Below, in pieces: positions 11,668 to 24,054 of a stretch of DNA of 64,000 bases. The stretch covers positions 248,001-312,000 of the forward strand of contig NC_089193.1 in NCBI RefSeq assembly GCF_947507565.1. The letters run 5' to 3'. How positions within the stretch are numbered: the stretch's first letter is position 1; every line of letters begins with the position of its first letter. Below the pieces are notes generated by a model that did no database searches, was not told where the DNA came from, and saw only the letters and a list, made by a program, of their open reading frames with translations. Position numbers and translations under genes: made by a program. The DNA is from Oscarella lobularis. Taxonomy: Eukaryota; Porifera; Homoscleromorpha; Homosclerophorida; Oscarellidae.

Positions 11668-12726
11668 GCAGGGGGGAATATCGTTGCGCATGCTCGCCGT
11701 TGGTGAGGTAACAATACGTACTAGCCAATCAGAACGCAAAGATCCCTTCTTCCAAATATTTTTGTCTGGGCCAAGGTGTAGAGGCTTTAGGAACATACCA
11801 CTATCACCTAATCATGCGGGACAAAGCAAAAGCTTTGATTTGAGGACCCACGAATTTTGATACATGCTCAGCGTTAGCAGATAATCGGCCGGTAAGACAA
11901 AAGCCCGACAGCAGCCAGAGAAGACGGTCCTCTATCTTCGCGAATAATAGCTGAAATTTTGCGTACGTTTAGGATGATGTTTGCTATCGCCCGCCCAACT
12001 GGTTTGGCGCATCAATTTAGTAAAACAGGCCCTTAATGTCATTTTAGCGCGTTTGCGTTCTCCGCGGCTGACGCCGACAGTTCGCCGTCTCTAACCGCGA
12101 GACTCACACATGTATGTTTAGCATCAACGTGCACTACCGTGGACGGACAGCGGAGGAACTCACATGTACAGAGTCAGCCGTTACCGGCTTGAATAATCTG
12201 TTTCCTTTCCCTGTGCCCAAGTCAGGCAATGTGAGTCCTCCGCTGTCCGTCCACGGTAGTGCACGTTGATGCTAAACATACTGTGTGAGTCTCGCGGTTA
12301 AAGACGGCGAACTGTCGGCGTTAGCCGCGGAGAACGCGAACGCGCTAAAATGACATTTAGGGCCTGTTTTACTGAATTGATGCGCCAAACCAGTTGGGCG
12401 GGCGATAGTAAACATCATCCTAAACGTACGTGAAATTTCAGCTATTATTCGCGAAGATAGAAGACCGTCTTCTCTGGCTGCGGTCGGGTTTTTGTCTTAC
12501 CGGCCGATTATCTGCTAACGCTGAGCATGTATCAAAAATTCGTGGGTCCTCAAATGAAAGCTTTTGCTTTGTCCCGCACGATTAGGTGATAGTGGTATGT
12601 TCCTAAAGCCTCTACACCTTGGCCCAGACAAAAATATTTGGAAAAAGGGATCTTTGCGTTCTGATTGGCTGATACCTATTGTTACCGCATCTAACGGCGA
12701 GCATGCGCAACGATATTCCCCCCTGC
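11668..12726. mobile_element. Foldback DNA transposon with about 500-bp inverted arms and an 11-bp target duplication
   Basis: The left arm 11668-12168 and right arm 12229-12726 are near-perfect reverse complements separated by about 60 bp. Ends read GCAGGGGGGAATATCG... and its complement. The flanks are direct repeats TGAGCTGATGA (11657-11667 and 12727-12737), an 11-bp target-site duplication. No long open frame lies inside, so it is non-autonomous. The 11-bp duplication and very long arms fit a Mutator-like (MULE) foldback element. That class assignment is inferred; the structure is seen directly. Confidence 0.85.
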
Positions 12727-12799
12727 TGAGCTGATGACGAGTGAAGTCTGGCGACGAACATCCGGGCGACGGTTACTGACGCGCAAAGAAATTTTACTT

Positions 12800-13690
12800 A
12801 GTTCCCGGCTGCGCGTTTATACATATCAAGATGTTCTTCACCACTACTATACGCCTAAAAGCCTATCAAAACTACTGTACCATACCAAAAGTCATGAAAA
12901 CAAAAAAAGCAATTGCAGTGTGAGACAAAGCAAGAGATTATAAAAAAAGAGATAAAACATCTCATTTCCAACTGACACCGTATCCGATAACAAAACGAAG
13001 GTCTTCGTCGAAGTCTTTTCGCGAGCCAAAATCTAGACAAACCAAGCCAGCATCCGTACAAAACAACTACGTACATACCAAAAAAGCAAAAAAGAAGCGC
13101 GTCTGTGTTTGCTTAACCCAGGTCGCACCACGTGGAGGTCCAGACGCTTCGCAACCCAGCCGAACCTCACCAACGGCATGAATTAGATTAGAACCCACCA
13201 TAAGTGAGCGTCCTACCCCGGGAGACGGCTGTCGCCACCGCCGAAGAGACCCGCTCATCGTTTGCTCGACGAGGAGGAGAGCCGGCGAACGCCGACGCTG
13301 TCGCGTGTAAGGCGGAGCGTGTTTTCCTAGTGCAAAAGCCCCTAGAGGTCTTAGGGATGTGCCTCTAATCACTTTCGCACCGTTGCTCCAGGACGATGCG
13401 TCGGAATATCGCTCGACCCTCTGGCTCCCTGTCTTCCAACGACTAACCAAGCGTAGGAGCGAGTTCTCAAGCGACGGGCTCACGTGAAGAGGGAGAGCGC
13501 CGTGCACGACAAAATGTATACTCCCTCGCGAACGATGACGCCGAAGTTTCTCTTATTGGACGTCGGGTGTGCGTAATTAACCGCAACGATATCATGAGAG
13601 AGAGCGTTTCTTTTTGCACCTCTACGCGCAACCAAATAAGGAAAGATTTGGAACGATCACGCGCGTGCAGCGTTTGTCCAAAACGACACG
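12800..13690 (-). repeat. Rep B copy 1 (partial, minus)
   Basis: This is the back half of the dispersed Rep B element, also found at 25.7-29.2 (minus), 46.7-48.6 (plus) and 59.5-61.4 kb (plus). Shared blocks include CCTCTAATCACTTTCGCACC, CGCACCACGTGGAGGTCCAG and GGCATGAATTAGAT. Homology stops near 13690. The 146-codon minus frame 13507-13067 corresponds to the 134-codon frame of the other copies. It reads on because the shared TAG after PLRRWR is CAG here. Confidence 0.65.
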
Positions 13691-13699
13691 AACTCCAAA

Positions 13700-14900
13700 G
13701 CTTACCTTCTTGGGCTTTATATCCACTGTGCGACTTGTTGAGCAAGAGAAAACGAAAATTCCGCGGGCGTAACAAAAAGGAATTCTGCCCAGTCTCAGAA
13801 AAACACGCCGAAAGCCCAAGAATCCTCCTAGCAACATGCACTTGGATATACTTCGACTCGAAGCGTTTATTTCACTGACAAAGTCCTTGAGCCAAACCCT
13901 GCTAAGCAAGCTAGTGTTGTCCAATCGAAGCCAGTGCGTAACGGAGAGGGCGGACACGCGTCGCAGGCGTCAGCCGTCGCCGCACGGATTGCCGGCAACT
14001 GATCGACCGAGAAAGGCGTTCAACGACGCTACGGGATAGTCGAAGTCGAGAGTCTCATACTGCAACCGATTGCGACGGATCAAATCGATGAGCGGATCGA
14101 CGTATAACAGCGCGCGTCGACTGTGACGGGGCAAAGTCGATCAAACGCGATCGACCAGTTTTTCACCTTGTACGCACGAAATCGTCGAGCGCCAAGATTT
14201 CCGCTGCGACAACCGGGACGTCATCGAGACACTTTCAGCTTTCGGCGTCGCGATGAGGCGACGGCTCGTCTCGTTCCGGAGTGGCGAGTCGCGACGGCGC
14301 GAACACGTTCGAATCGTTCTCGGGCAACAGATCGCGAACCATATTTCGTTCGCGTTTCGTTCGCTCGTCGCTTCGCCGTTCGAGGGAGTGAACAGATGTT
14401 CGATATCGGAGCCGGATTCGAGTAGAGAGCCTAATGGCGGTACGCTTGTCTGCGTCATTGGCCAATGAACACACGAGCAATGTATTTGGTTGCCCTATCA
14501 CATTAGTGACGTAGTAATAAGATTAAGCTTCACAGCGCTTACTTGAAGACCGCGAGCCGTTTTGTCTAGAATGGGCCTTTCTTTCGACAAAGCGCCACGA
14601 AAGGATTGAAAACCTTTCGGCGTAACCATGTTCGCGGAGCAGAAATGTTGCATCGGAGAAGCTCTTGGCGAAGCGCCTAGTGCAACAATTACACTTAATT
14701 GCATAAAACGTACCGACTTATTTACAGAAACCCCCAACTCTCCCGAGCACACGCCTCGGATGTGGCTAGTCTGGGATCCCGAGGCTAGGGACTCCGAGGC
14801 TCGATCGCAATATTCTTTGTTTTCGAAACAGACTGACAGATCGAAAATTATTCTCGAAATATTTGAGATGTTCCTGCGTTCAGTTAAACTGCACTTTGTC
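13700..14900. other. CpG-rich unique sequence, no gene assigned
   Basis: 13940-14420 is rich in CG and TCGA, with overlapping open frames on both strands. Such frames are expected from base composition alone, and none shows a recognisable domain, so I make no coding call. 14500-14900 shows nothing I recognise. Confidence 0.4.
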
Positions 14901-14904
14901 TATA

Positions 14905-16140
14905 TAAATGAACTCCATAATTGCATATGCCAGGTAGAACGTACTTCAACTGGGACACGCCTACTAGTTCCTTTATAGCGGCATTCACCTGGCTTCTCTG
15001 TGCGTCATTTCCTTTGAACTTCATAGTCCGGTCTAAACGCCTATCCTACGCTAGAACCCGAGTTTTCACACTCTCGCATTGTATAGGCAGCTGCCTCATA
15101 TGCCTGTGCGTCATTTTCATCTCCGATTTCGATCCCTCGACCGTTTATGGAGTCAGAAATCAGTTTTCCGCAATCTATCCCGTCAGGTTAGGACAATGAT
15201 CATGCGACGTAAAGCTGAGTGCGCCGTGTGATCCTTAGTAATATCCATACCTACGTTATTAATTTCGTCGCGTCAGAACTTGTCGTCTTTCGCGTCGCTT
15301 TGTCAAATGAACCACGGTATTGCGGACGTACACTGGCACAGGCGTATGCTGATGCTGTAGACTTTTCATTGAAAAGCGTGTAACTCCTATCTCTAAATGT
15401 CGCTTGGTTTCGAGTGAGCAATAGGAATATATACATAAAGAATGATCTTTGTCCGTCGCCCTGCGTCCTGATCACACTCATTGTCCTTCTCACCCTCGCA
15501 TGACTTTGTTCCGTTTTTCTGTAATAAAGCATCCTCTGATTTTCTGCAGAATCCAATCAAATTAAGCAAGAGCCGGAAGCAACTACTGTGTTCGCCACTG
15601 GTAGCTATAAAAGTTCCCCTAACGTCTACTCAGTAAGTACTGAGTTTAGATTTTATCGTGTGATAAAATCAGATTTATGTCTGGACATGGTAAACATGTA
15701 GCGTTTGCGTTTTTCCTTAAACGAAGTGTATTTCTAATGCTGCCTAATTAGAAAACTGTGTATGACCCGGAGTCTTCTCAGCTATATGACCACTTTAAAA
15801 TGCTTGTATTTTCAGGGACTTTACAACGACTATCGTAGTTTAACGATTTTCACTCTTCTGTGCTGCTTTTGGCCTATTGGTCTTATCGCCTTGTCGTTCT
15901 CCAAACAGGTTTGCTTGGCATATTCTAATAATAAGAGCCCTCGTCTTCAATTTAATTTGTAATAAAGACTACCGTTTCATAGGTTCGAAGTCGGGTAGAT
16001 AAAGGAGATTTGAATGGTGCCAGAAGAGCGTCTAGGCGAGCCATGTATTGTAACTGGATTGCTTTTGTGTGTGGACTGTTGGTTCTGCTAGGCCTTTTTG
16101 TTCGTCTTTTCTTCGCACTCCCTCCTGTTAGTCCGTGATC
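14905..16140. repeat. Duplicated segment B, copy 1 (carries dispanin gene 1)
   Basis: Aligns with 24055-25233. Shared sequence includes ACTTCAACTGGGACA, GGCAGCTGCCTCAT, CTCCGATTT and the whole dispanin exon 2. In both copies segment A precedes segment B in the same orientation, so A+B was probably one duplicated block. The spacers differ: about 3.6 kb here (with foldback and Rep B insertions) and about 1 kb in copy 2. Confidence 0.7.
15550..16138 (+). CDS. CD225/dispanin (IFITM-like) two-pass membrane protein, copy 1; start unresolved
   Basis: Small tail-type membrane protein of the CD225/dispanin family, which includes IFITM and proline-rich transmembrane proteins. Exons 15550-15632 (5' end uncertain), 15816-15908 and 15983-16138 join in phase. 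Exon 2 gives TIFTLLCCFWPIGLIALSFS, the first hydrophobic segment with its Cys pair. Exon 3 gives the basic loop VRSRVDKGDLNGARRASR, then the second hydrophobic segment (YCNWIAFVCGLLVLLGLF) and stop TGA. Loop and helices match the family layout. The start is unclear. Copy 2 has an ATG in the equivalent upstream frame, but here that codon is ATT and the frame breaks. A TTTTCTGCAG acceptor just before 15550 suggests an upstream first exon not identified. Function is not predicted beyond membrane association. Confidence 0.7.
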
Positions 16141-16538
16141 CCCTAATTAGAATCAGCATTTTTTGTTGTAGCCGTTAGAACACAAAAGAAATGATTCATG
16201 TACTACCTGAAATTTCAAGCTTTAATGATGTAATGAAAAGAAATAACTCCTCGATTTATCCTGGATCCGTCGCGCAGCAGAACGAGCTCATTTGACAGCT
16301 TCGCGCCTAAACGCTCAGTCACCACTTCCGGGACATTCTCGAGAAGCATCATGGGCGAAGCGTCTCTCCGAATTGTGTCGAGATCTTCTCTGTCAGTCTG
16401 ACGACAGTCTATATCTATACAGGCTCGGTCCAGCCTGATAGGCTCGTCCAGCCTGTTGTTCTGTCTAGCGCGCGCGCCATCCCTGCCAACATGCATATGA
16501 TAGCACGTGACTCACGTGCTCAGTGCCAGTTGTGTATG

Positions 16539-17452
16539 CATAGATAGAGGAGAAGGAGGGATAGGAAACTCCCCTATCACGTGACCGTTTTCGTGTCCCC
16601 ATGACTGATGCACAAGTTATTGATCCGTTTCGGAGCGCTTTAGAGCAGATTATTTCAGATAAGGTTGTCGATCGGGATGTTCCGCGGCTTGAACTTCTTC
16701 GTGAAGACGCGAAGACATTTTTGCAGCGCATTTCGGAGGAATCCGTTGGAAAATCGGTCCCCAAGAGCTCCAAATGATATCCTCGGCTGCTTCAACAGCA
16801 CAAAAAAGTTTCGATCGAGCGCAAAAAGGCGAGAAGATGCCATTTCGTCATTCGAAAGTCTCCGAATGACTCGACTTCATTCAATCTGGATTGATATTTA
16901 GCCCTTATACTAGACAGAGTTTTGGGAAGTGGCTACCCTCTGGCATTAGCTTTGCCTTTCTCCCGCAGGGTAGTAAACGTTCTAATCTAAAAAACCCTTC
17001 GAGTGCGGAGTGTACTCTCTGACAAAAGGGGTAGTAGCGCGCGTCGCCATCGCTGAAATCTCGGCTATAGCGAAAGTTAGGGAGCGCAGGCAAGAATAAG
17101 AGCCGTCTCTGTCACTTCTCCTACTCTTTAGACGTGTACTTGAAGCAAAACATGCTTTGGAAAAGGCAAGCTGGCGAAGCTAATAGCGATATTGTGCAAG
17201 CTGTCACGCCGACCGTAATAACTTACACTTACAGGCGCGTGCTTCAAGTGCTTAGGGCTACTAAAAGTACCTTTAGCGGAGCTATAAATTTTGCAAATTT
17301 CTCGTAAAGATCGCTATTCAAACCGATTCAGAAACCCGCGGAAAAGGCAAATATGTACGGGACAATTGTCACTATGACCGCATCAGTCATGGGGACACAA
17401 AAACGGTCACGTGATAGGGGAGTTTCCTATCCCTCCTTCTCCTCTATCTATG
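16539..17452. mobile_element. MITE-like element with about 80-bp terminal inverted repeats
   Basis: Ends 16539-16616 and 17374-17452 are inverted repeats (CATAGATAGAGGAGAAGGAG..., TATCACGTGACCGTTTT). The 7-bp direct repeat GTGTATG flanks it (16532-16538, 17453-17459). Internal sequence has no supported gene, so it is non-autonomous. The terminal sequence resembles that at 39870-40750 and the lone end at 11373. Confidence 0.75.
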
Positions 17453-17459
17453 GTGTATG

Positions 17460-18140
17460 GGAGTAAGCGCAGTTAGGAAGTCACGTGATCGGTCTTTCGA
17501 ACACACCCATCGGCTTTGGAACAGCCTCTCTAACTCTGTTATCCGTTATCGCACAGATACGTGCTATATACCGTTGGAAAGCTTAAAGCCTCCTCCATCT
17601 CGCTAAATTGACGCGATTGTCGTAGATTGCATTCTCGCTGAGATATCGCCAGTAGAGTACAGAAGGGTAGCGTGATCTAGATTGGAACGCACGTTTTTTC
17701 TTAGCCAACCGTTTCTACGCCTTCAAACGCCACCAAATCGTGCATGCAGTCTTCCTGCATTGCTATCTCTAAGATTCGACCGTTAGGTAGTTATCAACTT
17801 CTAAAAGGAATTTGCCATTGAAGATCATGAGATATGAGAAAGCAATCCGGTTGCACAATTTCAAGCTATAACGGTAATATGTGTTTTTTCTACCTGAAAG
17901 TACTATAAACCACATCTCTTTTCTCTTGGTTTAGTATAATTTTTGGAAATTTCTCGCAAAAAATTTAAAATTTGACTAGGCTTGTTCGAGAACTTATTTT
18001 CTTCAAAAAATGTCACTCTAAACAACGTTATATGATCAAAAATATCACGACTTAGCAGTTTGAGAGTTTAGGATGAGACATACTAGAAACTGCTTGAACC
18101 TCACTCACTGCACCCAATTTCACGCAACTCGTCAATGACG
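17460..18140. other. Unassigned intergenic sequence
   Basis: No gene, repeat or structure supported by eye; AT-rich from about 17870. Confidence 0.4.
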
Positions 18141-18550
18141 TAGACGAGTAGTCTCGAGTCCAGCCCCTTCGCCACGTAATTGTGGGAAAGGGTTTTGTAG
18201 CTGGTGGTCCCGCACTGCAAAGTGCGTGCGGACCAATCAGAGATCGATGTTGCAAATAGATGGCGTCAGCCTACGCACACGTCACACGCACACCCTCTTC
18301 TCGTCTCATCCATCCCAGCAATGACTCAGCGTTTCGTGTCGGATGTGGAAACGGTCCTTGCACTTGGGAATCCGTCTCCCCGTGCTGAGCGGAACCATGC
18401 ACCGTAATTATCTGCACTGCCCTGTTACTACGTAACCGTGCATAATGCAATTAGGCGCATAACGGATTGGTTGAAGAATAGGCCGTGGTACCAGACCCTT
18501 TCCCCCACAACCACGTGGTGAAAGAGCTAGATTCCAGACTAGTAGACTAG
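18140..18550. mobile_element. Probable short MITE with imperfect inverted ends
   Basis: 18150-18220 (CCACGTAATTGTGGGAAAGG) pairs imperfectly, as reverse complement, with 18480-18545 (CCTTTCCCCCACAACCACGT). Arms are about 45 bp. No target duplication identified. Possible members are at 42973-43414 (similar GAGAGGGTCTGG ends) and near 55465-55530. Confidence 0.45.
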
Positions 18551-18699
18551 TGTGTCCTGGCCAGGCCCTTCTCCTCTCCGTGACATCCGAGATCAGAGGT
18601 GAAGGGACTGGCCTGCGAGGCAACTGTACAGCTAGGGATGTGACTCTGCCAGAAGACAGGAAAGACATAGTGTAGCTTTTCGCTTCATAGCCGCAACTA

Positions 18700-19010
18700 C
18701 ATGCTCACATTATGTTTTGGGATAAGTACCGTTTCGAAATCTAGATTCCGCGCGCTAAACGATAAAGACGTCTTACGCTACTTCTGTACCTTTCACTTCA
18801 AAGTAATCCTTCGGGATACTTTCTGCCGGGTGAAACACCCCACTGTGGCAAAGAAACAGTACAAACCAAAGAAAGAAGGACGACATTGTATCAGGTGAGG
18901 ATGGCGCCAATCGACTAAAAGCTTTCAAGGTAAGGCAGTGTACTTCTAAATTGTGAAGACTCCTAATACGTTGCAGTGAGCCAATCACAAAAGATCCTCG
19001 ACCCCGCCTA
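18700..19010. repeat. Dispersed repeat Rep E, copy 1
   Basis: Resembles 54490-54800: both carry CGATAAAGACGT, a CTTTCTGCC block, ACCCCA(C/T)TGTGG and GTGAGCCAAT-like stretches in the same order. Strongly diverged, with no coding signal. Confidence 0.5.
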
Positions 19011-19224
19011 CAGTAGAATCCAACAAAATAATGAGTGCGGGAGACGAACTGTCGCACAAGCGAGGCGACTCGCCCTAGAATCGAACGCGACATCCTAACG
19101 CAATGAAGACCGCAAATTAATTACGTGGGCACGTGACCTCAAGGAAGCTCGCTCATTGAGCACTGCTGGACACGCCCTGAGACACTTTAGAGGGTGCGCG
19201 TTTCATCAGACCGTCCCTCTCCTA

Positions 19225-19800
19225 GCGACGAGGGCTAGGGACCAAGACGTGCGATTCTGCACAGTAGATGCACATGACTCTCGTTCTCTGTAGAAGCAAG
19301 TGTGTGGAAGCTCGCAATTGATGAAGAAAAATCTTAAAATTAGGTGTTAGAAACCCGGTCCCACCTTTGTGTTTTGGAAATACCGTCGCCCTTTCAAAGC
19401 TAAAACGATATTTGTTTGACAAAATCCAGAAAGCCTTCGAGAATTTTCTGGCACGTTCCAAGGTAGCATTCGTCTACATACAAGGTTTCGGTTGAATTTC
19501 AGCAGTTGAAGAAGAAGATCAGTCCTTTCTTCAACGGGCTAATATGCTGAAACTCCATAGAAACTCTTCCATGTAGGCAGATGTTACTCTATAGGATGTA
19601 CTAGAACAATTCTAGAAGGTTTTCTAGACTTTTTCAAAACGAAAGTAGTAATTGCAAAACAGAAACACCTGAAAAGGTGCAACCAGGTTCATGGTAAATT
19701 ATTTTTTCTTCGATTTCGAGCTTCCACATAAGAAGAAAACAAGTGAGGTTGTACGTCATTTGTGTCTTTACTGCGCAGATTCACAAGTCTCGCGAAGGGT
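19225..19800. mobile_element. Rep D MITE-like element, uninterrupted copy
   Basis: The left end (GGGCTAGGGACCAAGACG..., AGTGTGTGGAAGCTCGCA) and right end (CGAGCTTCCACATAAG..., CTGCGCAGATTCACAAG) are imperfect inverted repeats. The same element at 27000-28908 is split by another transposon. This copy keeps the unoccupied site: the minus strand reads GGCGACGGTATTTCC near 19375. Confidence 0.6.
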
Positions 19801-21880
19801 CAGGCCCTTTGACAAGGCTTACGAACTTGGTTAGCTGCCAACAAACGGAGTTTTTGGAAAAATCCAGCTAACGAAGTTCGTGGGAGAGGCCTCCATGGGT
19901 ACGGGGCTAGTTTAGACGTACGATGTCAAAAGAGACGGCGATGCTCTACGCACTACCATAAAAGGAGAAATTACGTGTGTGCAGCGTTTATCCCAAAAAA
20001 AGGGAAACAAGAGACGAACACGTGCACGCTTGCATGCACGTGCGCCATGTTCGACGTGACGTCAACGTTTCGTTCACGATCGACGAAACGAAACGAAACG
20101 GGAAGGGAAAAACGCTCAATCTCATTCAATCGAGTTCACCTTTCGAAACGAACGCAGCGAACTCGATCGGTCGAATTAATCGCAGTGCGATAGATATGAC
20201 TCGAGATTTTGAAACATGTACATTTGTGCAATGTGAATTTTTAGGAACAGCGTCAAATTATGGAGCAACTGCTCGCTGCATTTTTGCATGTAGGAAATAA
20301 CGAGAAACGCGCTCGCTCACCTGCGCGTTTCGATTTTCGAATGACGACAAATGCAGTCACTGTCCGAGACGCTTCGACGACGATTACAGCTTATTTCCAT
20401 CTATTTTCGGTTCCGGAGAGAATCGATCGTCTAAATCGCTTAATTAAAAATCCCCCCCTCCCCCCTTGAACTGAAAAGCAAGATCTACGCGCACCACCAA
20501 AAAATGCTCCGCGTGCAGCGATTGGAAGAAAAAACAGGAACAAGATCTAGACAAACAGCAAGATATCGAATATGTGCATGACGTCACCGTTTGGAATTTT
20601 CGTTCGCTATCTGCAGTATCTCAACAAAACCGGGACGAAACGCAACGAAAAACGCTTAAGGAGCTTAGAGTCGAAGCAGAGAAACCTTTTCGTTGCATAT
20701 GTAGAATCGAGAGGAACGCGCTCGCGATTCACCATGCGTTTTGCTTCCATGAGAACTGTCAGGACCGCTTTGACGACGATTCCAGCGCATTTCGACCTAT
20801 CTTCGGTCGCGTAGGGATATTCGATCGTCTACATCGCGTGAAATGGGCTCAGTTATATCTGCGATGAGAGAGAGCATAGTCGAGCGCGCTAACGTTGATG
20901 ACGACAGAGCTAGAGGAGAATGCGGCGTTGTGCGTACCCGGCAGCGACGAGCCTCCAACTGCAAGACGGTCGTTCAACTTTCTCCACGCTCAATCGCGTT
21001 TCGACTTGATCGTGCCGTCAAATGGGATCAGACACCTGCACAACGTGAGAGACGACTTCAGGTAATGAACAGCAACCACCGGTCACTTGCTCCTGAACGG
21101 CAATATACATTAGTATGAGAAACCGGTGAACCACAACGGAATGAGTAGTACAGAATCTCACTTGATCCAAATAAGAACGACATTCGACTTTCAGATTTCC
21201 ACATCATAACACATGGTCCATTGGATACTGGATGTATGAAGAAGCTTGCACGCTCAGAGAAAATTAATATATCTGACGCACACTGCGGGATTCTTTCTCG
21301 TACGTGACGTCATAAGTTAGTGACGTGCCGTTCCTTGAGGGAGCCGTAATTGATTCTTCACAGCGCCGTTTAAATTGACAGGCAAAGATCGCATTTCTTT
21401 TCTCAAAGAACAATAGTCGACAAAATAGATGGGGCCCTCTTTGAGAGTTCATTACACCCGGGCCGTGGGACTTTTTATCAGAGCGGTCGCTGAGGTTCAG
21501 CTCTCCAATACAAGCAAGTGCGTGCCTAGAATCAATGATAAACAGCTTTCTAATATATCTATTGCGTACCCAAGAATGAAAGATAACGAACCTAGCTCTC
21601 AGAGCACCTGCAAAGCTTCACTGAAGGCAGATAGATATGTGCAATATGATGTTTGGGGTAAGTTTTTGCTGCATTTAATAGCGGGAATGGAGAGAAACTC
21701 GCTCTCTCACCTGTGCGTTTTACTCTTTGAGTGAGCAGACACTGTTTGAACAGCTTTGACGTCGATTTCATACTAATTCCATCCATTTGCGGTCGCCTTT
21801 AGGAAGAATCGTTCGTCTACATCGCAGAAAAGAACACATTTGACGTCTAGCACGCTAACAAAGATGGCCGGAAAAAGACC
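19800..21880. repeat. Cluster of degenerate Rep B-like fragments
   Basis: No gene. 19960-20455, 20500-20870 and 21560-21840 are diverged pieces related to one another and to Rep B (for example GTGCAGCGTTTATCCC, CGAAACGAAACG, and GTCGAAGCAGAGA near 20670). 19830-19890 also shares the AGCTAACGAAGTTCGTGGGA motif with 55000-55140. Confidence 0.5.
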
Positions 21881-21884
21881 GAAG

Positions 21885-23090
21885 GAACACACACACGTGA
21901 TCAAAAGCCAATCACAGGAGCACTAATTAGAGTTGTGTGTATCGGGTTTCAAAACTCCTCCGGCCATGTACCATCTGGCCGCGAAGAGTGGCCTTTGAAT
22001 TCGCGCTTCTATTGGCTTGCGATCGCGTGCCATTATATAGGCGAATCACACTACTACGACCAACGCTCGCCGCATTTCGCCTCAGGCACTGCCCCACCCT
22101 CTAGCTCTAACTAGCGTATTCCACTCGCCGTTATACTATACATAAGCCCCTGAAAAACGTTTCTCATCTATCACACAGGTAACCAGGTATTAAAAATCAG
22201 ACAGTTCAATTTCGCCAAAAACACACGGGTTTTGATTTCTTACTGTTTGCCCAAAAGAGAGCGAAGAGAGTGGCAAAGGCTCGCCAACGACAAGAAAATT
22301 CCATCTTCTCGATCCTCTGCTAACTTCCTTCGATCGCTTTGACTATTCCAATGCGCGAGTGCGATAGCCCTACTCGGTGAGTAAACAGAGGCAATCGCTC
22401 CGCTTGGTACCAATGCCTCACGCGTATCACATTTGAGCCCGAAGTTTTCATTGGGCAACGAACACGTGAGAGCGTGATCTGTCCATTAGGCGTTTAGGAA
22501 CCGACCGTGATCATATTATAAACGGAGAGATGATCATAGGCGATTGTTTGATTCCGTATCTCCTTGTTGTTTTCAATCGTTTGCCTGCTCTATCTCACCT
22601 AGTATGCCCATACCCTTTCCCTCAGACCCCGACAGTAGGTGAGGCCCCTTTTGAGGGATCAGTACCGCCCGGGACACTAAACTTTTGCTCGCACCGGCCC
22701 CTGAGAGTATTGCCCGCGCGAATATACTCTAGCCGAAATGAAACATCCCTAAGCTTTCCCTCAGTCGTCGGAGAAAAGCATTCGACTGACAAAGGAGGAG
22801 AGACGAGCGTCGAAAGAGTCAAGCTTAATTAAATTAGGCTCTTTCGCGATGGGAAACGGTTGAGACGCGTCGACTGCGACTGTGCAGTGTAGCCTGTACC
22901 AGTACCTTTAAACTGATCGATCAACTCGCGTCTTCCAGCCTCTCCTTCCGTTTTGCCACTCGAAAAACTGCTCGTGAGACCTCTTAGGGGACCTCACTTT
23001 TTATCGAGTCATGTCATTACCGAATTCGACTCACGAACAGCAAGTTCGGAGAGCGGCATGAGCTCATTTCGGCTAGAAAATCCGCGTCGC
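21885..23090. repeat. Duplicated segment A, copy 2
   Basis: Direct-orientation counterpart of 9966-11310, about 12 kb away. Similarity is high from the short CA tract to GAGAGCGGCATGAGCT near 23065. No supported gene. Confidence 0.7.
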
Positions 23091-23740
23091 TGATGTCGAG
23101 TGACGTACGTCTTGTCGACATATATCCGGGCGACCGTTACCGAGTCACTAAACTTCCAAAATGACCATCTCGCGCTAATCCTCCCGAAAATTAAATTTTT
23201 TTAACTTCTGGGTTTTGTTACCCGTTATTAAAAAAAAGACACTTCACGCAAGCATTTTAGTAGAAAAGCGAATTAAATCGCTTCTCCCATTCGTCAGAAA
23301 AAAGATGATTTCTGAGTTTGCGAGTCGTTTTGAATTTTGCAACTTTTTGGCTTTCTATGAGCATTGCGCCAAACCCCGCCTATTGTTTTCTGTATTTGCT
23401 ATTTATATTTTCGTAATTACGATTTGCGATTGATGCGATCGTTCTCTCGGAAGGGCAATTTTTCTCCAATTAGGTCCTCCTCGTTTTCGCGATTTTTCTA
23501 TGTCAGCGTACCCTATAGTTCGAATTTTTTAATTGATGTTAAGGGAAGGGGTAGATCTATCTTTTCATAATAGGGATTTCTGAAACCGATCTTTTTCCTG
23601 GCGTTTGCATCCTTTCAAATGGGTGAGGCTCCGGAGCTTTGGGAACCAAAAAAATGTCGCAATAAAATTTTTCTTTGACATGTGATTACATAGTGTGAAA
23701 CTGAAGAACAAGTAGTTAGAACTATCTTTGCAGATAAGGA
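23090..23740. other. Unassigned, AT-rich spacer
   Basis: Nothing recognised. It is absent from the other copy of the duplicated block. Confidence 0.4.
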
Positions 23741-24009
23741 GAGCATCTTCTATGTGGTGAAAAGAGACTGTGACGAAGAGGTAAAAATTTGGAAGTCGCA
23801 GAACAGAGAGCTGCTCAATATTTTGAAAAGAAGCGCTTCAAAGGCATTGAACTTCAACTTGGTTGGGGGCAAACTAGATAATCTAGAGAAAGTGGTAATA
23901 GAGCGATCGACGCAAATAATAACCAGCATCAGCGACACGGTATTTTACGCACCTGTATTAAATGCACCTGTAGTAAATATTTTGGGACTACTCTTGGTGC
24001 TACTCGAGC
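23741..24009 (+). CDS. Possible internal exon, unknown protein
   Basis: From a good acceptor (CTATCTTTGCAG) the frame stays open to a possible donor near CACCTGTATTAAAT. It gives a hydrophilic, helix-like peptide including VVKRDCDEEVKIWKSQNREL and GGKLDNLEKVVIERSTQ. Composition looks protein-like, but I recognise no family and cannot link it to other exons. The exon ends just where duplicated segment B begins, so its gene may have been cut by the rearrangement. Confidence 0.3.
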
Positions 24010-24054
24010 TGAACCTTCGGCGCTGGTCGTTGTGCGACTGTTTATGCCATGCAG

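Noticed and set aside
14123-14501. Several 80-105 codon frames in the CpG-rich block
   Set aside because: Open in four frames at once, as expected from CG-rich composition; no domain or splice pattern.
14921-15199. 92-codon frame before dispanin copy 1 as its first exon
   Set aside because: The matching frame in copy 2 is shifted and stopped, and no donor gives the right phase.
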